64,000 bases of DNA from Pseudophaeomoniella oleicola (lineage: Eukaryota > Ascomycota > Eurotiomycetes > Phaeomoniellales > Phaeomoniellaceae). This document shows positions 1 to 11,487 of the stretch, piece by piece. The notes under the pieces are model-generated. The model was not told where the DNA came from, ran no database searches, and saw only the letters and a list, made by a program, of their open reading frames with translations. How positions within the stretch are numbered: the stretch's first letter is position 1; every line of letters starts with the position of its first letter. The DNA lies in NCBI GenBank assembly GCA_003868215.1, contig QWDQ01000017.1, positions 62,001-126,000 of the forward strand, written 5' to 3'. Both the position numbers and the translations under genes were made by a program.

Positions 1-510
1 ACTCCACAAACACAAGCTCCTCCCACAAGCATGCCGATTGCTCGACCTCAGGACACCTCTGCTGATCTTGGGACATACACATGTACTTACCATGGCTGCT
101 CCCAGCGCTTTGACAGCGCTCTGAGGCTTCAGAAGCACAGGAAAGACGCTCATCGTCAGCCATCACCCAATTCTTCGAACGGTGACTTGCCACCTGCTGC
201 TGTTCCTGGAAATCATGGTCATGTTACATCTGCTTCTACGATTGCGCTTCGAAATTCACAATCCGGCCCGCACAGATGTGATCGCATTAATCCTACGACT
301 GGCAAGCCATGCAATTCGGTCTTTTCAAGACCCTACGATTTGACTAGACACGAGGACACGATACACAATGCACGCAAGCTGAAGGTGCGATGTCATCTGT
401 GTACTGAGGAGAAGAGCTTCTCGAGGAACGATGCACTAACGAGGCATATGCGCGTTGTCCATCCTGAAGTGGATTGGCCCGGGAAGACAAAGAGAAAGGG
501 TCGAGATTGA
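1..510 (+). CDS. C2H2 zinc-finger transcription factor, Rpn4-like (C-terminal part; 5' end outside window)
   Basis: A nuclear DNA-binding regulator is inferred from three C2H2 fingers. Counting from the ATG at 31, they lie at about residues 18-41 (CTYHGC...HRKDAH), 83-113 (long C-x10-C spacing, then FSRPYDLTRH) and 120-144 (CHLC...HMRVVH), ending in a basic tail PGKTKRKGRD. The frame is already open from base 1 to the ATG, so 31 need not be the true start and the gene is probably cut by the window edge. The FSRPYDLTRHEDTIH and FSRNDALTRH signatures match the C-terminal fingers of fungal Rpn4-type regulators, which control proteasome genes. That match is from memory of the family. The activation region would lie upstream and cannot be seen. 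The stop is TGA at 508-510. Confidence 0.75.
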   Translation, partial: TPQTQAPPTSMPIARPQDTSADLGTYTCTYHGCSQRFDSALRLQKHRKDAHRQPSPNSSNGDLPPAAVPGNHGHVTSASTIALRNSQSGPHRCDRINPTTGKPCNSVFSRPYDLTRHEDTIHNARKLKVRCHLCTEEKSFSRNDALTRHMRVVHPEVDWPGKTKRKGRD

Positions 511-3500
511 GGAAGTTCTTTTGTGATTTGGTCTGCTGACTCGATCGAGGATGTATTCGACGAGACTCAGTTGTGTTGTTACGATCGACGCGTTTTTGGA
601 TACGGTGATACGATGAGTAATAGACGATTCATGCATTTCCTTGAGGCGTTCAGCGTCTTAGCATTACGCAGCTCAGCAGGCTGAGGGCTTTTTTTTTGAA
701 TTTCGGGAGAACGGAAGAGGCTGGGAAAAAAAGGGTCTGGATAGCTTCACGGTAAAGCCCTGTATCATAGTATACCATAGTAGTATTATTTAGGTATTGT
801 TGAATCCAAGTTTATTGTATTGAACATTGTCACGGTGATCTGGCTAACGGTCTACGATCTCTCATTGAAAGCATTTCCGCATCTGTGGTGTGATCGGAGT
901 AGATGCAGCGGTCCGAACAGTATATTCCCACTCACGTAACACCGACGCTTCCGACCAACCTTTCCCCAAGTGCAGCAACGGTCTCCTGCTGGCACGACCG
1001 TGCATGTTTCCTCTGATTCTGGACCTCACCCCGAATTGAGATGAGATCTAGAGGCGAGTCGTCAATTTCAACATGAGAAGTACCTCGAAGCTGCCGAGAT
1101 TCGAGAAGAAAATGCATTCGTAGCACGTCAGCGCGAAAGTGGAGAGACATAACCGCAGCACGCACATGTGCAGTATCAGCGAGAAGACGTGAGCGCAGAG
1201 TCTAATGAAGGCTAATTGTACATTGCTCTCGTCTCCATGGTGAGACGGTCGCCTAGAACAGGCAGCAACAACACAGACCATGGAGAGCACCGGAAGAAGT
1301 CTAACAATGAGGAACTCGAATTACTCACGAGCTTTCCTTATATCTAACACGTCACGAGGTAGCCGTTAGTACCGACCGTTTCTGAGTCAGCCGTGCAACA
1401 ACGCTTGAACAGCGGCGCTTGGAATGTCGGCGTCGCCGATACCAGTCACCAACCGCAGGGGTACACTCTAGTTCCAAGATTCATCCGTAAATCTTGGACA
1501 CCAAAGCCCCAGTGCCACGTCAGTGAGCGAACTATTCTCCGGACCGACCTCGCATGCAGGAGGGAAGCCAGAGAGGGAAAACAGAGAAACGCAGCAATAT
1601 CGCCATTACCAAGGCACGAGGCCTCACGAATGTGTCACGAGGTCGATAATCTCCAAGGGTGACTCAGAGCGGCTGTGCAGGAAGCCAGTATGAGGCAGCC
1701 AAGATAGAAGTAGGCGTCATCGAAAAAGACAGACCCCAGAGAGACATTACTGCGCACCTCCTGACATCCACAACGACCTAGACGAAGACATAGTTCGCAT
1801 ACAACGGATGACGAGGCGTAGAATGAACTACAAGGCATCCTCGGGTATCGAGCTAAGACGACCCGCGATCAATCTCTGGTATACTACTCGTACCTTAGTA
1901 CCGCACCATCACCTAGGCACTCTCGTGTAAGCACAGAAGGCATCACTGCACGCCTTGACACCCGAATTGCTACGCCGCATGATTCGGACGCCTCTGGCAT
2001 TCCTACCCATAGCTGTGCAGGTACCTAAGATCGAACACCACAAAACTCTGCAGAGAAGTCATCCTCCTGTCCGGTCCATCCCGGAGTAGGGAATCAAAAA
2101 CCCAATAGAAAGTGAACAGTCACCAACGAACCATCAAATCCTGTACTCTGGTATACCGATTGTCCGTCGGATGAATGAAGTCTATCTCGTAGTACCGCAG
2201 CGATCCGCAGGCGTCCATCTCCGTCCGACACTCCGCTGTCATCGTAAAACCAGAACACTCTCAAATCAAAGCCACCTATATTAGATCATGCAGTACGCGG
2301 CACACATCAACGACATCACTGGAGCCTGAGCATGCAGAAAGGCCACGTATGCGATACTACAAGCGAAGACGTACTATCAGGCACAGTATGATCTATACAT
2401 AGGTGCCTAATGCCTCCCTGAAGGGAGGGGAACGGTGGATGCATAAGTTACTAAGTACCTAGTGCATTTGGCGCTTATAAAAGAAAACTGCACAAAAACA
2501 TCATAGATGTCTCGCTGACAGGTACGGACTAATGCAGGTACCGTGTCTAGATCCATCTCACCATCCTTTCTTCTGCGATCGCCCAGGTTCCGTTCAGCCC
2601 TGTAGCCTTCCAGCTACCAGTATCCGCCCGTCCACGGAGCCAAGTCGCTGACCTACTATGGTATGTTTTTGGTATGTATATATGAGTATATGTACCTATG
2701 ATAGGCGATTTGACCTCGTAGCTTGCTGAAAGCTTGCTGTAAGCTTGGCTGCATCAACCATCATGGATCAGATGCCAGGTAGCCATCTAGGCACGGTTAA
2801 TAGGTGCCTAATGCCTACGAAATGGGCATCAACATTGCCTGTCTTTAGAACTTTGTACTGCGTTAATTCAACCGATAGGATATGTCAAAATCGCGTAGAG
2901 AATTAATCCTAACTCACATGCAGGACAGATCATGCCGAGTCTAGAACACCCGACCATTCTCTCTGAAGAACGGATGGCTCGATGGATAAGGTGAAAAGGG
3001 GGATGAAGGCTGGGGAAAGGGCGTTACGGTAAAGACCGGCGGAACAAATGCGGGGGTGGCGTGACTTTTGTCGATTTTCTCTCCGAGAAGAAGCGATTGC
3101 ATCACATTCACAACACCACATACACGCTTTACTCTCTGGTTATTCCATCCCTTTGTGTATTGCTGTAAAGATTCATGTGGCGTGCTTATTATGCTCATAC
3201 CTGACAGAAGTGGTATGTTCATACATACTCGTTACGAGGGTGGTCCGGTCGGCGTGAGAAACCGACCATCTTCTCTCTCCACGCCGAGACGCCTGTATCA
3301 TGGACACGGCAACAGATCCCTAACGCGTGATGTGAAGCATGGAAATGAAACCTGCGGCCGGCGGAGATAGGAGATCGAGTCAGCATGGGTAAGATGCAAG
3401 CCTGACCTCAACCACGCCACCGTTCACAACAAACCTTTGGACGGAGAATCATGGCTTTGTGACCGGCCGGAGGCGAGCACGCGTCGGCGACGGGACGCCA

Positions 3501-5895
3501 TGTCGGCGATGCTCGGCGGATGGACCGAGTTCCTCCTGTACGGCTCATGCTCACTGATGGTGCGGCTTTTTCAAAAAATACCAAAAGTCGCGCCGGTGAA
3601 TCATGCGAATGGTGTGTTACGGTGTGAGAGGTTTTGCGTGCTTAATCGGAAGGAACTCCTTTTGCTCACACGAATATCATGGGATGAATCGGCGGAGCAT
3701 ACTATATCGATTCATCACGTCAGTATACGATACCAGTATCTATCGACCTTGTCATCGGGGTCAGTCGATACCTACGAAGGTGAGAAGCGGTATCAGGCGT
3801 GTCTGGCTGCTCCGGACGGGTAAAAATGGACGGTTGCGGAGCACATCGATCTCAAATGCCTCACGCATCTGATGGCAAGTAGCTTATCTACGGGACCGCG
3901 CGCTCTGAATCGGAACGTGGAGCTTCGAAACAAGCATCAGGATCGAGGATCATGAGATCATAACCTTTCTTCTCTCCATTCTTCACCATGGTATTGTCCA
4001 CCATACGTACTAATTAGCCTGATCGTGTAACGTGGAGAGCGTATATCATGGTGATTGTACCGTTTACTGCTGATCAATCAGGCGAGATGTATTGGGAATC
4101 AGAGGCCCGCCTCAGATGGGTGTCCGGAGGTGGCGTGATATCAACTCGGAAGAGATGCGATAAGATTCCCCGAAGACTCGATAAGAGAGCATGCTATTCA
4201 CGGAGAAGTAAGGACTATGGGCGCTTCCGAGTCCGCGAATACAGCCTTTCCCATAGGACTGATTAGACTCGCCGGCGCTATGACAACTGTGATGCTCGCC
4301 GCTCCCCGCCGTCTGTCGCCGACGACAACGAAGACAGGTCGGGATGACGATAAGTGACACGACAGAAATGCCGCTGTTTAGAAGTCGGACTGGACGTATC
4401 TCAGGAGACATACAGAAGCCTGCAGTGGACAGGACAATCACTTCACGATACAGAACATCTGATTCTTGCACTCCGAATCAGTAGATCACGCCGGACAGAT
4501 GAAGTTGCCTGACAACCGGTCAACTCCACACCTGCTCGCACTTCATTTCGGGGCAGACATCCTCTGGGATGTCACGGCGAGAGATTCCTACATACCTTCC
4601 CGCTGACCCCCGCTCGCGAGATATCGGCGATCTTCTCCTGTTCTTCCCAACCGGAGGCGCGGACCGAACCGATTTGACGGCCATCTGATGCATTGGCTGG
4701 AGCAGTTAACAACTTCTTGAACTTGTGCGGCGGATTGTCCCGACTTCATTCATGCCGGAAAGACCCATAGACGGCGTCGAGCGTAGGTGGCTTGGCTGCA
4801 TGAACGCTGCTGGAACATGCAGTCTCTCTCTCTCCTCCCTCGGTCACCCCCCCAACAGCAGCCAGCATCAAAGTGAAGCCGTGAAGCCATGCATAGTTTT
4901 ATCATCTTCAGGATGTAGTGCCTAGTAGGTACCGTCAGTACAAGAAATACATGTTGTCGTCAAGATGGACTGCCACCAGGCACTCCATTTAGGAAATCGT
5001 GCCCTACTACAGTCACTGAGCGTCTTGAGCGCTTACAAGGGACGCCTCCAGCATCATTATATCTCATCTACCTCGTCAGATTCTCTATAATGACATTTAT
5101 CGCTTTGAACGAGCATGGTCCGAGACATCTAGTCCCATTCAAGACCTTCCCACTGTTCAGCTCCCTTGGGTCTTTGCCCCAGAGGTTACCTAAGTAGGAT
5201 CTTTCTGTCAACGTAAGGTACCTGTCGTATACTTCTCACGGAGACGTAGAATTCAGGAACCAGACCAGACAACATCCACGCATCGGTTAGTCTGTACCTT
5301 CGGTAGGTACGTGATAGTAACATAGGAGGAATGTGCGTCACTCGTACCTACTGTTTGTACCTAAGGTACAACACGCAGTTACGGAGGTCCCCATCCTGCA
5401 GAAACTGCCACTAGGCGCAGGCGAACCTGATGAAATTCATGAATCAGACGACACACATAGAGCCACTCATCGACGACGACGAGAGCAGTCTCTCCCACCA
5501 GGATTCCTGAACTTCAAGTCAACGCGTCTCCCACCGGAAGGTGTTAACAACAGTTTCACACGGAAGAGACACGGGAACCTTATCTAAGGTATTGTAGAAC
5601 TCCGAAGACATTTTTGAAATGGGATCTCATGAGGTTCGAATCGTTCGATTGACAGGGTCTTGATGATTCTTGCAGTTGATGATGATGTTCGAATTACTGG
5701 TACCTACCCACGCGCTCCTCTTGGCTCTCAGCTCGCAGGCGATTTGGAAATCTACCTACTTGTATGACAGGTCAGAGGTAGTGAAAGCTGCCAAAATGCA
5801 TTGTGCAGTCTGCAGACTCGCAGTCATTGAGAGATGCAATGTACAACGAAAGACATTGTTTGAACAAGTACGACCATTAGACCCATAGCTTTTAG

Positions 5896-5962
5896 AATGA
5901 CACCACTGTGACTATAGCGCACAACTGTAGCACAACTGTAGCGCCACTGTGACGCCACAACG
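5896..5962. repeat. CACTGTGAC / CACAACTGTAGC repeat cluster (MITE-like remnant)
   Basis: Two copies of CCACTGTGAC (near 5903 and 5944) flank two copies of CACAACTGTAG. The same CCACTGTGAC word, in both orientations, recurs in the spacer at 50.26-50.48 kb. Shared terminal-like words at two distant non-coding sites suggest a small non-autonomous element. No target-site duplication was identified. Confidence 0.3.
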
Positions 5963-6184
5963 CTATGTGGCATTGGAGTTAGATCTGCTTACGCCTCCGT
6001 ACCATGTAGGCAGAATCTATATGTATTGCTACCCGCAACGCAGCCCATGGCGCAGTCTACCACGCAGTAGAAATGAAGAGATTGAATGCTGCAAGGCGAG
6101 GCCAGTCCGAGGAAGTTTGACTGGGATCTGACGGCAGGCCTTACTACCAAGGTACCTAGTACCTAACCTACCTACCTAGTAGTC

Positions 6185-6905
6185 TGCTGCACGCGGCCGG
6201 GGTTATCCAAATTCCAGATATGACCCGAATCGACCCAAAGTGTGTTGGGTACCCGTAGACTCAGCCCACCTCAACCCGCCATCTGTAGACTTCCAGAATC
6301 CCAGATGTTATAGCATTCTTTTCGGAGTTTACCACTGATCGTGTTATGTATTTGTCTGCACCTCATATCCTCTTCAGCCTTACCTGGTTTATAGGTAGTC
6401 TGTATCTGAGGAGTGGAGGGAAGCAGGCTCGTCTTTTGGCGCATGAGTCACAAATTCGAAAACGCCTCTAATTGTTAGGTACTAGGGTGCACCATGGGTC
6501 GGGTTGGATTGCGGGTTGGGTTGCGGATTGCGGGTGTCTGGCCCACACTGGGTTTTATCTGAGATAGGAGGTAGATAGTAATAGGTAGTACTTTCGTTTA
6601 CCCGTGCGGGTAGACAGGTAAAGCCTGTTCTGGAAAAAGCGACTTGAAAACTGTTCCAAACTCTTACACACCAGCAAGAGGATGTTGAATGTCATAACGT
6701 GCCATCGCCGATGTTCGTCATTGCCAAAATTCACTGATACGGATACCACTGCACTTTAGTGAATTCCCTGTGACGGCGTCACCTAACTGCAAAGCTGGAG
6801 TCTTGCGCAGTGGTACGGCATAGGTCGCCGATGGTTGTTGGGTCGCATGAGGGCTGACCAAAACCCAACCCGCGCTGGGTACCCACAACCCGCAGCTCAA
6901 TGTTC
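6185..6905. mobile_element. Possible hAT-like non-autonomous element remnant with GGGTTG-rich subterminal repeats
   Basis: At 6490-6535 the plus strand carries repeated CGGGTTGGRTTGCGGGTTG units. The complement (CCCAACCCGC, GGGTACCCACAACCCGC) appears at 6860-6895, and similar complementary units (GACCCGAATCGACCC, CCTCAACCCGCC) at 6215-6280. GCGGGTTGGGTT occurs in direct form at 6511 and inverted near 6860. Inverted arrays of this kind resemble subterminal repeats of fungal hAT-type transposons. No transposase frame or 8-bp duplication is visible, so this is inference. Confidence 0.3.
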
Positions 6906-8474
6906 TCCGTGATGTAGTAGCCTATCGTGGGGATCATCGCATCTCGTTGGACGATCAGCTTGAGAAGGAGTAGGTATTGATCGATATTAGTATCGGAACA
7001 GCGTCACAAGAAACTACGACATCGATGTATCCGTAATGCAGGTAGGTACCTAGTACTAGACTGGTAGTAGGTTGGTAGTAACGTGAGCAGCGGCAATATT
7101 GAGTTGCCGAGACGTTGAGCATTACAAGAGACTCGGAGGCGCTCTGGACTGACTCCGACCGAGTACATTACTAGGTATAGTACCTGTGTAGAACTTGAAA
7201 GTTGAAGTTGTGGGCGGGTGCCTTCCATTGACATAGAGACCGCCTTTGATTCCGCGCGAAGTGCAGTGTGTTAGTGTAGGCGAAGGTGGTCGCCGACTTT
7301 ATTGTTACAAGTTACCGCATCCTCAGTATCGATTGCTTCGCTATCATGTTGACTAATCGCTCCCAGCAGCCATGTGAAAGCGGGAAGGATGCATACATGG
7401 GTCAGCCGCTATAAGATTCATATGCGACACTCATAGGTGGTCTGTGAGAGCGACTGAGAGTACTATATATTGGCAGTCTTTGACCAGGTGATGCTAACGC
7501 TGCTGCTTGACCCCCGACAGGATCGAAGAATGTCTCTGCGCTGGAGCGGGGCGAAAAGAGTCCTGGTAAGTGGTATTCAGTACCTACTAGGTACCTAGTA
7601 GTATTGTGGCTAAGTATTATCATGCCATTTCGATGACTGCAGTAGTTCACAAGATTCTGGTAGATAAGGTGCCTAGGTAAGTCTAGCATTGATGATCTGG
7701 ATTCCTGCAGGAAGCGGCAACACGCAACCGCATACTTACCTACCTACTTACCTCGTATCTCGTCTGAGATCAATCGACGAAGCCTTGAGCCACTTCAGAA
7801 TCTAGCTTGTGTCTGTGGCGCAGTACCCACTCATATAGACTCCTCGACAGTGCGCGACATCGGAAAATGTCGAACGAACCTTTGGGCTACACGGGAGACT
7901 GAATGGGTTGTGGACAATGTTGCGCGTGTCAAAAGTGACAGCCTGTAAGTGGAGTAGGATTGAAAGAAGAAGTCGGATACAAAATACCTAGTAGCTATGG
8001 AAAATGATATAGAAGGAGTATGTATGAATCGTCGCTCGTGCTAGATGATAGTGCTAATTACATAGGTTACTATGGCACAATGTAATAATCACTATGTACA
8101 TCGACGGCGTTGTGGGGGAAGGAACGAACCCAGATCGAGCTAATCCCCTTTCGGAAACATCTTGCGAGCAGGGGAAACCGGAGGCGGACTTTAGGCGGAC
8201 ATACAATACAGCGCTGGATGAATAGACGCGATGATAGGCATTGTGCTCTGAGAGTTCAGATGGTGAGTTTTCACTGTTGCCTTTGTTTCGTGATGACGCT
8301 GCTCTAGCAGTAGTAGGCATTTTCGTATTTATAATTACTAGGTGACATCTCTCGTCCGTTTTGGAAAGAATTGCTCACCAACATCCTCCACTGAAATACT
8401 AGGTACTAATAACTACAAGGGATTCACTCTCCTGCTCTCTTCCCCAGGTTTCAGCGGTGACTACCTGATCTACA

Positions 8475-9290
8475 ATGTCCTCACTTTTGTATAAGAAAGC
8501 TCTGATCATTGGCGCGACGTCCGGTATTGGGGAATCCCTGGCCGCGAAACTCATATCCCTCGGCACCAAGGTCGTTATCGTAGGTCGTCGCCAAGAGCGT
8601 CTTGACAAGTTCGTCACCGCCCATGGCAATGACAAAGCGAGCGCCATCACATTCGATATCACGAAGCTAGCAGAGATCCCCAGCTTTGCCTCTTCGGTCT
8701 TCCAGCAGCACCCTGACCTCGATTGCGTCATCCTCAATTCTGGCATCCAAAGGTCATTCGACTTCTCACGGCCAGAGACCGTCGATCTCAGTGTACTGGA
8801 CGAAGAAGTGACAACGAATTACACAAGCTATGTGCATCTCTCGATGGCTTTCCTTCCTTTTCTCCAGAAGCAACGGGGTCAAACGCATCTGGTCTACATG
8901 AGCGCGACCCTTGGGATTGTTCCGGGAATGCTTCGAACGGGTAATTACAGTGCAACCAAAGCCGCACTACACAGCTGGATCCTTGTCCTACGTGAGCAAC
9001 TCAAGGGCCGCGAGGGCAATAACGTCAAAGTGGTTGAGGTCTTTCCACCCGCTGTGCAGACTGAATTGCACGATGAGAGGCACCAACCGGATCTGAAAGA
9101 CGGTGGCAGCATCGGTATGCCCCTCCAAGCTTTCACCGATGAGATGTACGACGGTCTGGAGAAAGGAGAGGACCAGGTTGGTGTTGGTCATGCGAAGGCG
9201 ACGTTGGACGGTCTCGAAGCGGAAAGACAAAAGGCTTTCCATGGCATGATCAAGATGGTTGAGGGGCTTATGAAGAAACATCTGAAGTGA
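8475..9290 (+). CDS. Short-chain dehydrogenase/reductase (SDR), intronless
   Basis: A 271-aa cytosolic NAD(P)-dependent oxidoreductase in one exon (ATG 8475, preceded by TACA). The Rossmann cofactor loop is GATSGIGE at residues 13-20, a classical TGxxxGIG variant with Ala in the second position. NSG at 88-90 replaces the usual NNAG. The catalytic Ser is S143 in MSATLG, and the active-site YSATK gives Tyr158 and Lys162. The C-terminal half (PPAVQTEL, then a Lys-rich tail) resembles DltE-like/YdfG-like SDRs. The substrate cannot be deduced. There is no signal peptide or membrane segment. Upstream is the long gene-poor block; downstream is a C-rich spacer and a minus-strand tRNA gene. The neighbours do not suggest a pathway. 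Confidence 0.88.
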   Translation: MSSLLYKKALIIGATSGIGESLAAKLISLGTKVVIVGRRQERLDKFVTAHGNDKASAITFDITKLAEIPSFASSVFQQHPDLDCVILNSGIQRSFDFSRPETVDLSVLDEEVTTNYTSYVHLSMAFLPFLQKQRGQTHLVYMSATLGIVPGMLRTGNYSATKAALHSWILVLREQLKGREGNNVKVVEVFPPAVQTELHDERHQPDLKDGGSIGMPLQAFTDEMYDGLEKGEDQVGVGHAKATLDGLEAERQKAFHGMIKMVEGLMKKHLK

Positions 9291-9850
9291 CAACATCTTC
9301 ACACCCAAAGAAACTATGGACGGCTGTCACTTTCAGTACCGCTAGATACCTAGATAGCGACAATCAACACCACGTCAACTTTGCCTCCTCGAAATCGACA
9401 CCTAGTAACCTACCTCCCCCTCCACCCCCTCCCTCCCTCCCTCGAAACCCACCGCTTCTCATCTTTGACGACAACATCAATGATCCCAATCGGCCAGTGT
9501 CTGAATCGCTGAATGACTATTGAATAGGTATGTACCTATGTAGATACTAAGTCAAAGTTCGGAAGGAATGATAATGAGATTAAGAATGGGCCAGTCGTCG
9601 ACGAATCGCTATGTTATCTCTTGATCCAATCCTCTTGGCAATTGATTCCTTGAATGAGACAAAAGAGAACGGTTTTTATTAAATCGGAGGTGACATTAAG
9701 CCGAATTGTAAATAGTATGGACGAGATCTATGCAGTGGAATTTCATATAGATGCATTTTTTGATCATATACTTACAAAAAAAAAAGAAGGAAAAAGATTT
9801 ATTGTCGAGTGTGCAAAAGAGGCAAAAAAAGAAATCAAACAAGAGTGTGT
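9291..9850. other. Spacer between SDR and tRNA-Tyr
   Basis: It holds a CT-rich run at about 9410-9445 (CCTCCC repeats) and A-rich stretches at 9775-9800 and 9824-9830. The A7 at 9824-9830 reads as T7 on the minus strand, about 20 nt past the tRNA 3' end, and is a plausible RNA polymerase III terminator. I see no gene. Confidence 0.5.
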
Positions 9851-9936
9851 TCCCTCGAACCGGGATCGATCCGGTGACCTTCCGGTAACAAGAAGACGCT
9901 TACAGCCGGCTGCGCTACCAACTGCGCCATCAAGGG
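9851..9936 (-). tRNA. tRNA-Tyr (anticodon GTA) with 13-nt intron
   Basis: The minus strand folds into a full cloverleaf. The acceptor is CCCTTGA/TCGAGGG (one G-U pair), and the D arm is GCGC-AGTTGGTA-GCGC, matching the A box TGGCGCAGTTGG. The anticodon stem is GCCGG/CCGGA (27-43 is a G-A mismatch), the variable loop AGGTC, and the T arm ACCGG-ATCGATC-CCGGT, a perfect 5-bp stem. The loop reads CTGTAA, with GTA complementary to 9901-9903. A 13-nt insertion (9887-9899) follows position 37, the canonical place for eukaryotic tRNA introns. The C1-G72 first pair is the identity element of eukaryotic tRNA-Tyr. Discriminator A is at 9851. The T-loop starts with A rather than T. A T7 terminator lies about 20 nt downstream. 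Confidence 0.9.
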
Positions 9937-10407
9937 TTTTATTTTCCACAACTCAGAGGCTGATTATGACATGATTAGGTCTCAGTACAAAATATATACC
10001 AATGGAAAACAAAATAAAAAGAGGGGTAATCAGCCAAAAAAGTGGGTACTTCGGTTGTTTCTCGCTAACGAACTAGACCTCGTTACTACTAACTTAGGTA
10101 CAACTTTTTGAACGCTGTGAATCATGATAGTTAGTAGTGGCCTGCTAATTTCGGTACGTAGATACTAATATGTCAGTGGCTGAGACATAGGTACCAACGA
10201 TTGAATGGTCATGCACTGGAAGATACTGATGATAGAGACGTATATCAATACGTAAATACTACTAACTTGCAATTGAAGACTATGTACACTCCTGAATTGA
10301 ATTTTTTGAAACCTCGCCTATATCTCAACACGGCACAGTGCTCGCTTGTTGGAGAAAAGAGAAAGCGAAAGGTTTACGGGAGACGGTCAACAACCTAAGC
10401 CCCATAT
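9937..10407. other. Spacer between tRNA-Tyr and arabinanase gene
   Basis: AT-rich sequence with several CTAACTTAGGTAC/TACTAACT words at 10080-10270. It includes the 5' flank of the minus-strand tRNA and the 3' flank of the minus-strand GH43 gene. No gene is supported. Confidence 0.4.
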
Positions 10408-11487
10408 TTATAGGGTAGGCCAGCCAGAGCTCCAGTTGATCGTGTTCCAACCAAAAAGCTTGTCGCCATCCGCATAACCGACGTCAGTATCAACGTAGTG
10501 ATAGTACAGAACGGCGCCGTGAGTAGGATCGGCGTATATACCCCTGAGACCCATCGGTTAGATAATGTAGTTGAGGATGAGATCAAGAAACTTACTGTCC
10601 ACCGGGGCCATAAACATTTCCGTGGCTCTGCAGTATGATGGTGCCACCACCGTTGGTGCAAGAGGTACCGCTCTCATCAACCTGGGAGAAAGTTGGTCAG
10701 TCGCTATGCATTGATAAGAAGACGAGACATGACTTACAAATCCTCCTGTTGATGATGTTGATCTGCAAACTTTGACCTTGTATTCTTGCCCGCTGGCAGG
10801 CCTGGTCGTGTCGTAGCCACAGCAGATACCCTCGGAGAAGAAAAGGTAGTAATAACCACTTCGATAATACATGAAGGATCCCTCCACGGCGTGTGTTCCG
10901 GAAGGGTCGTATGCCAGTTGAGCCGCAGTGTTGCTGCCATGGCTTGTTGGAGATGTCATCCCTACACGATAGATGTCGCTCCAGAATGAGCCGAAGTTCA
11001 GTTGATACCCGCCGCCGTTCAGTGGAATCAGGTTGGGGTCAATGGCGTTGTAACGACTTGACGAAGTCGACGCTACACCAACGCTGCCATGATCTGTCCA
11101 GCTGCCAGGGTCCATGGTTGTGGAGGTCGCAACTCCGATGTTGGAACTCTGGGAGCCAAAGGTAGATACAGCATAGTACAGGTAGTAAGTTCCGTCGATT
11201 TCGTGTACATCGGGAGCCCACAGGTCAGTGTTTCCCGCCAAGTTGATTCTTGAGCCCCCTGGAAGGGCGGATCCAAGAATAGTCCAAGAGCCAGTGATAG
11301 AGGGGGCGCTGGCGATCTGAATTTCGCTACCAGTCGAAAAGCGGTAATATCTTCCATCAGAGGCGCGGCGTATCAGGGCCGGGTCATGGACGTGGCATGA
11401 ACCAGTGCAGGAACCTGGGGTTTGGGCATTGACAAGAGACACAGCGGCAGCCAGGATGGCACCGAGAATAGGAAGAGCTGACAACAT
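10408..11487 (-). CDS. Secreted GH43 endo-1,5-alpha-L-arabinanase
   Basis: Model: exons 11487-10738, 10681-10596 and 10543-10408, with GTAAGT donors for both introns (56 and 52 nt); 323 aa. The ATG at 11487 begins a clear signal peptide ([21 protein letters not shown]); an in-frame ATG 39 nt upstream would bury it. The GH43 five-bladed propeller triad is visible: base Asp35 in HDPALI, pKa-modulating Asp150 in AIDPNL, and acid Glu202 in AVEGSF. The [11 protein letters not shown] and [12 protein letters not shown] segments and the overall length match fungal AbnA-type arabinanases, which cleave internal alpha-1,5 links in pectin side-chain arabinan. It acts outside the cell. Both splice sites are forced by frame. 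A related but different GH43 lies at 40.2 kb. Confidence 0.9.

Larger units (their letters stand above)
511..8474. other. 7.9-kb block with no supportable gene
   Basis: I read both strands and found no open frame with a recognisable domain, a signal peptide or consistent splice junctions. Frames here are short (at most about 130 codons) and have arginine/serine-rich random composition. The stretch holds many TACCTA/GTACCTAG micropalindromes (for example 2400-2460, 6150-6180, 7035-7080, 7580-7760). It also has GGGTTG-rich inverted segments at 6190-6290, 6485-6560 and 6840-6900, and CACTGTGAC-type motifs at 5898-5960. A GC-rich band at 3420-3540 (CGG/GCG-rich) has no coding signature that I recognise. 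A long non-coding RNA or a fast-evolving effector gene cannot be excluded by eye. Confidence 0.5.

Noticed and set aside
5625-5660. GGTTCGAATC, resembling a tRNA B box
   Set aside because: The flanking bases do not form a T stem, and no acceptor or A-box partner is found.
9287-9523. 78-codon frame just after the first SDR
   Set aside because: Overlaps the SDR stop, contains a Pro run from a CT-rich repeat, and begins with a weak non-conserved start.
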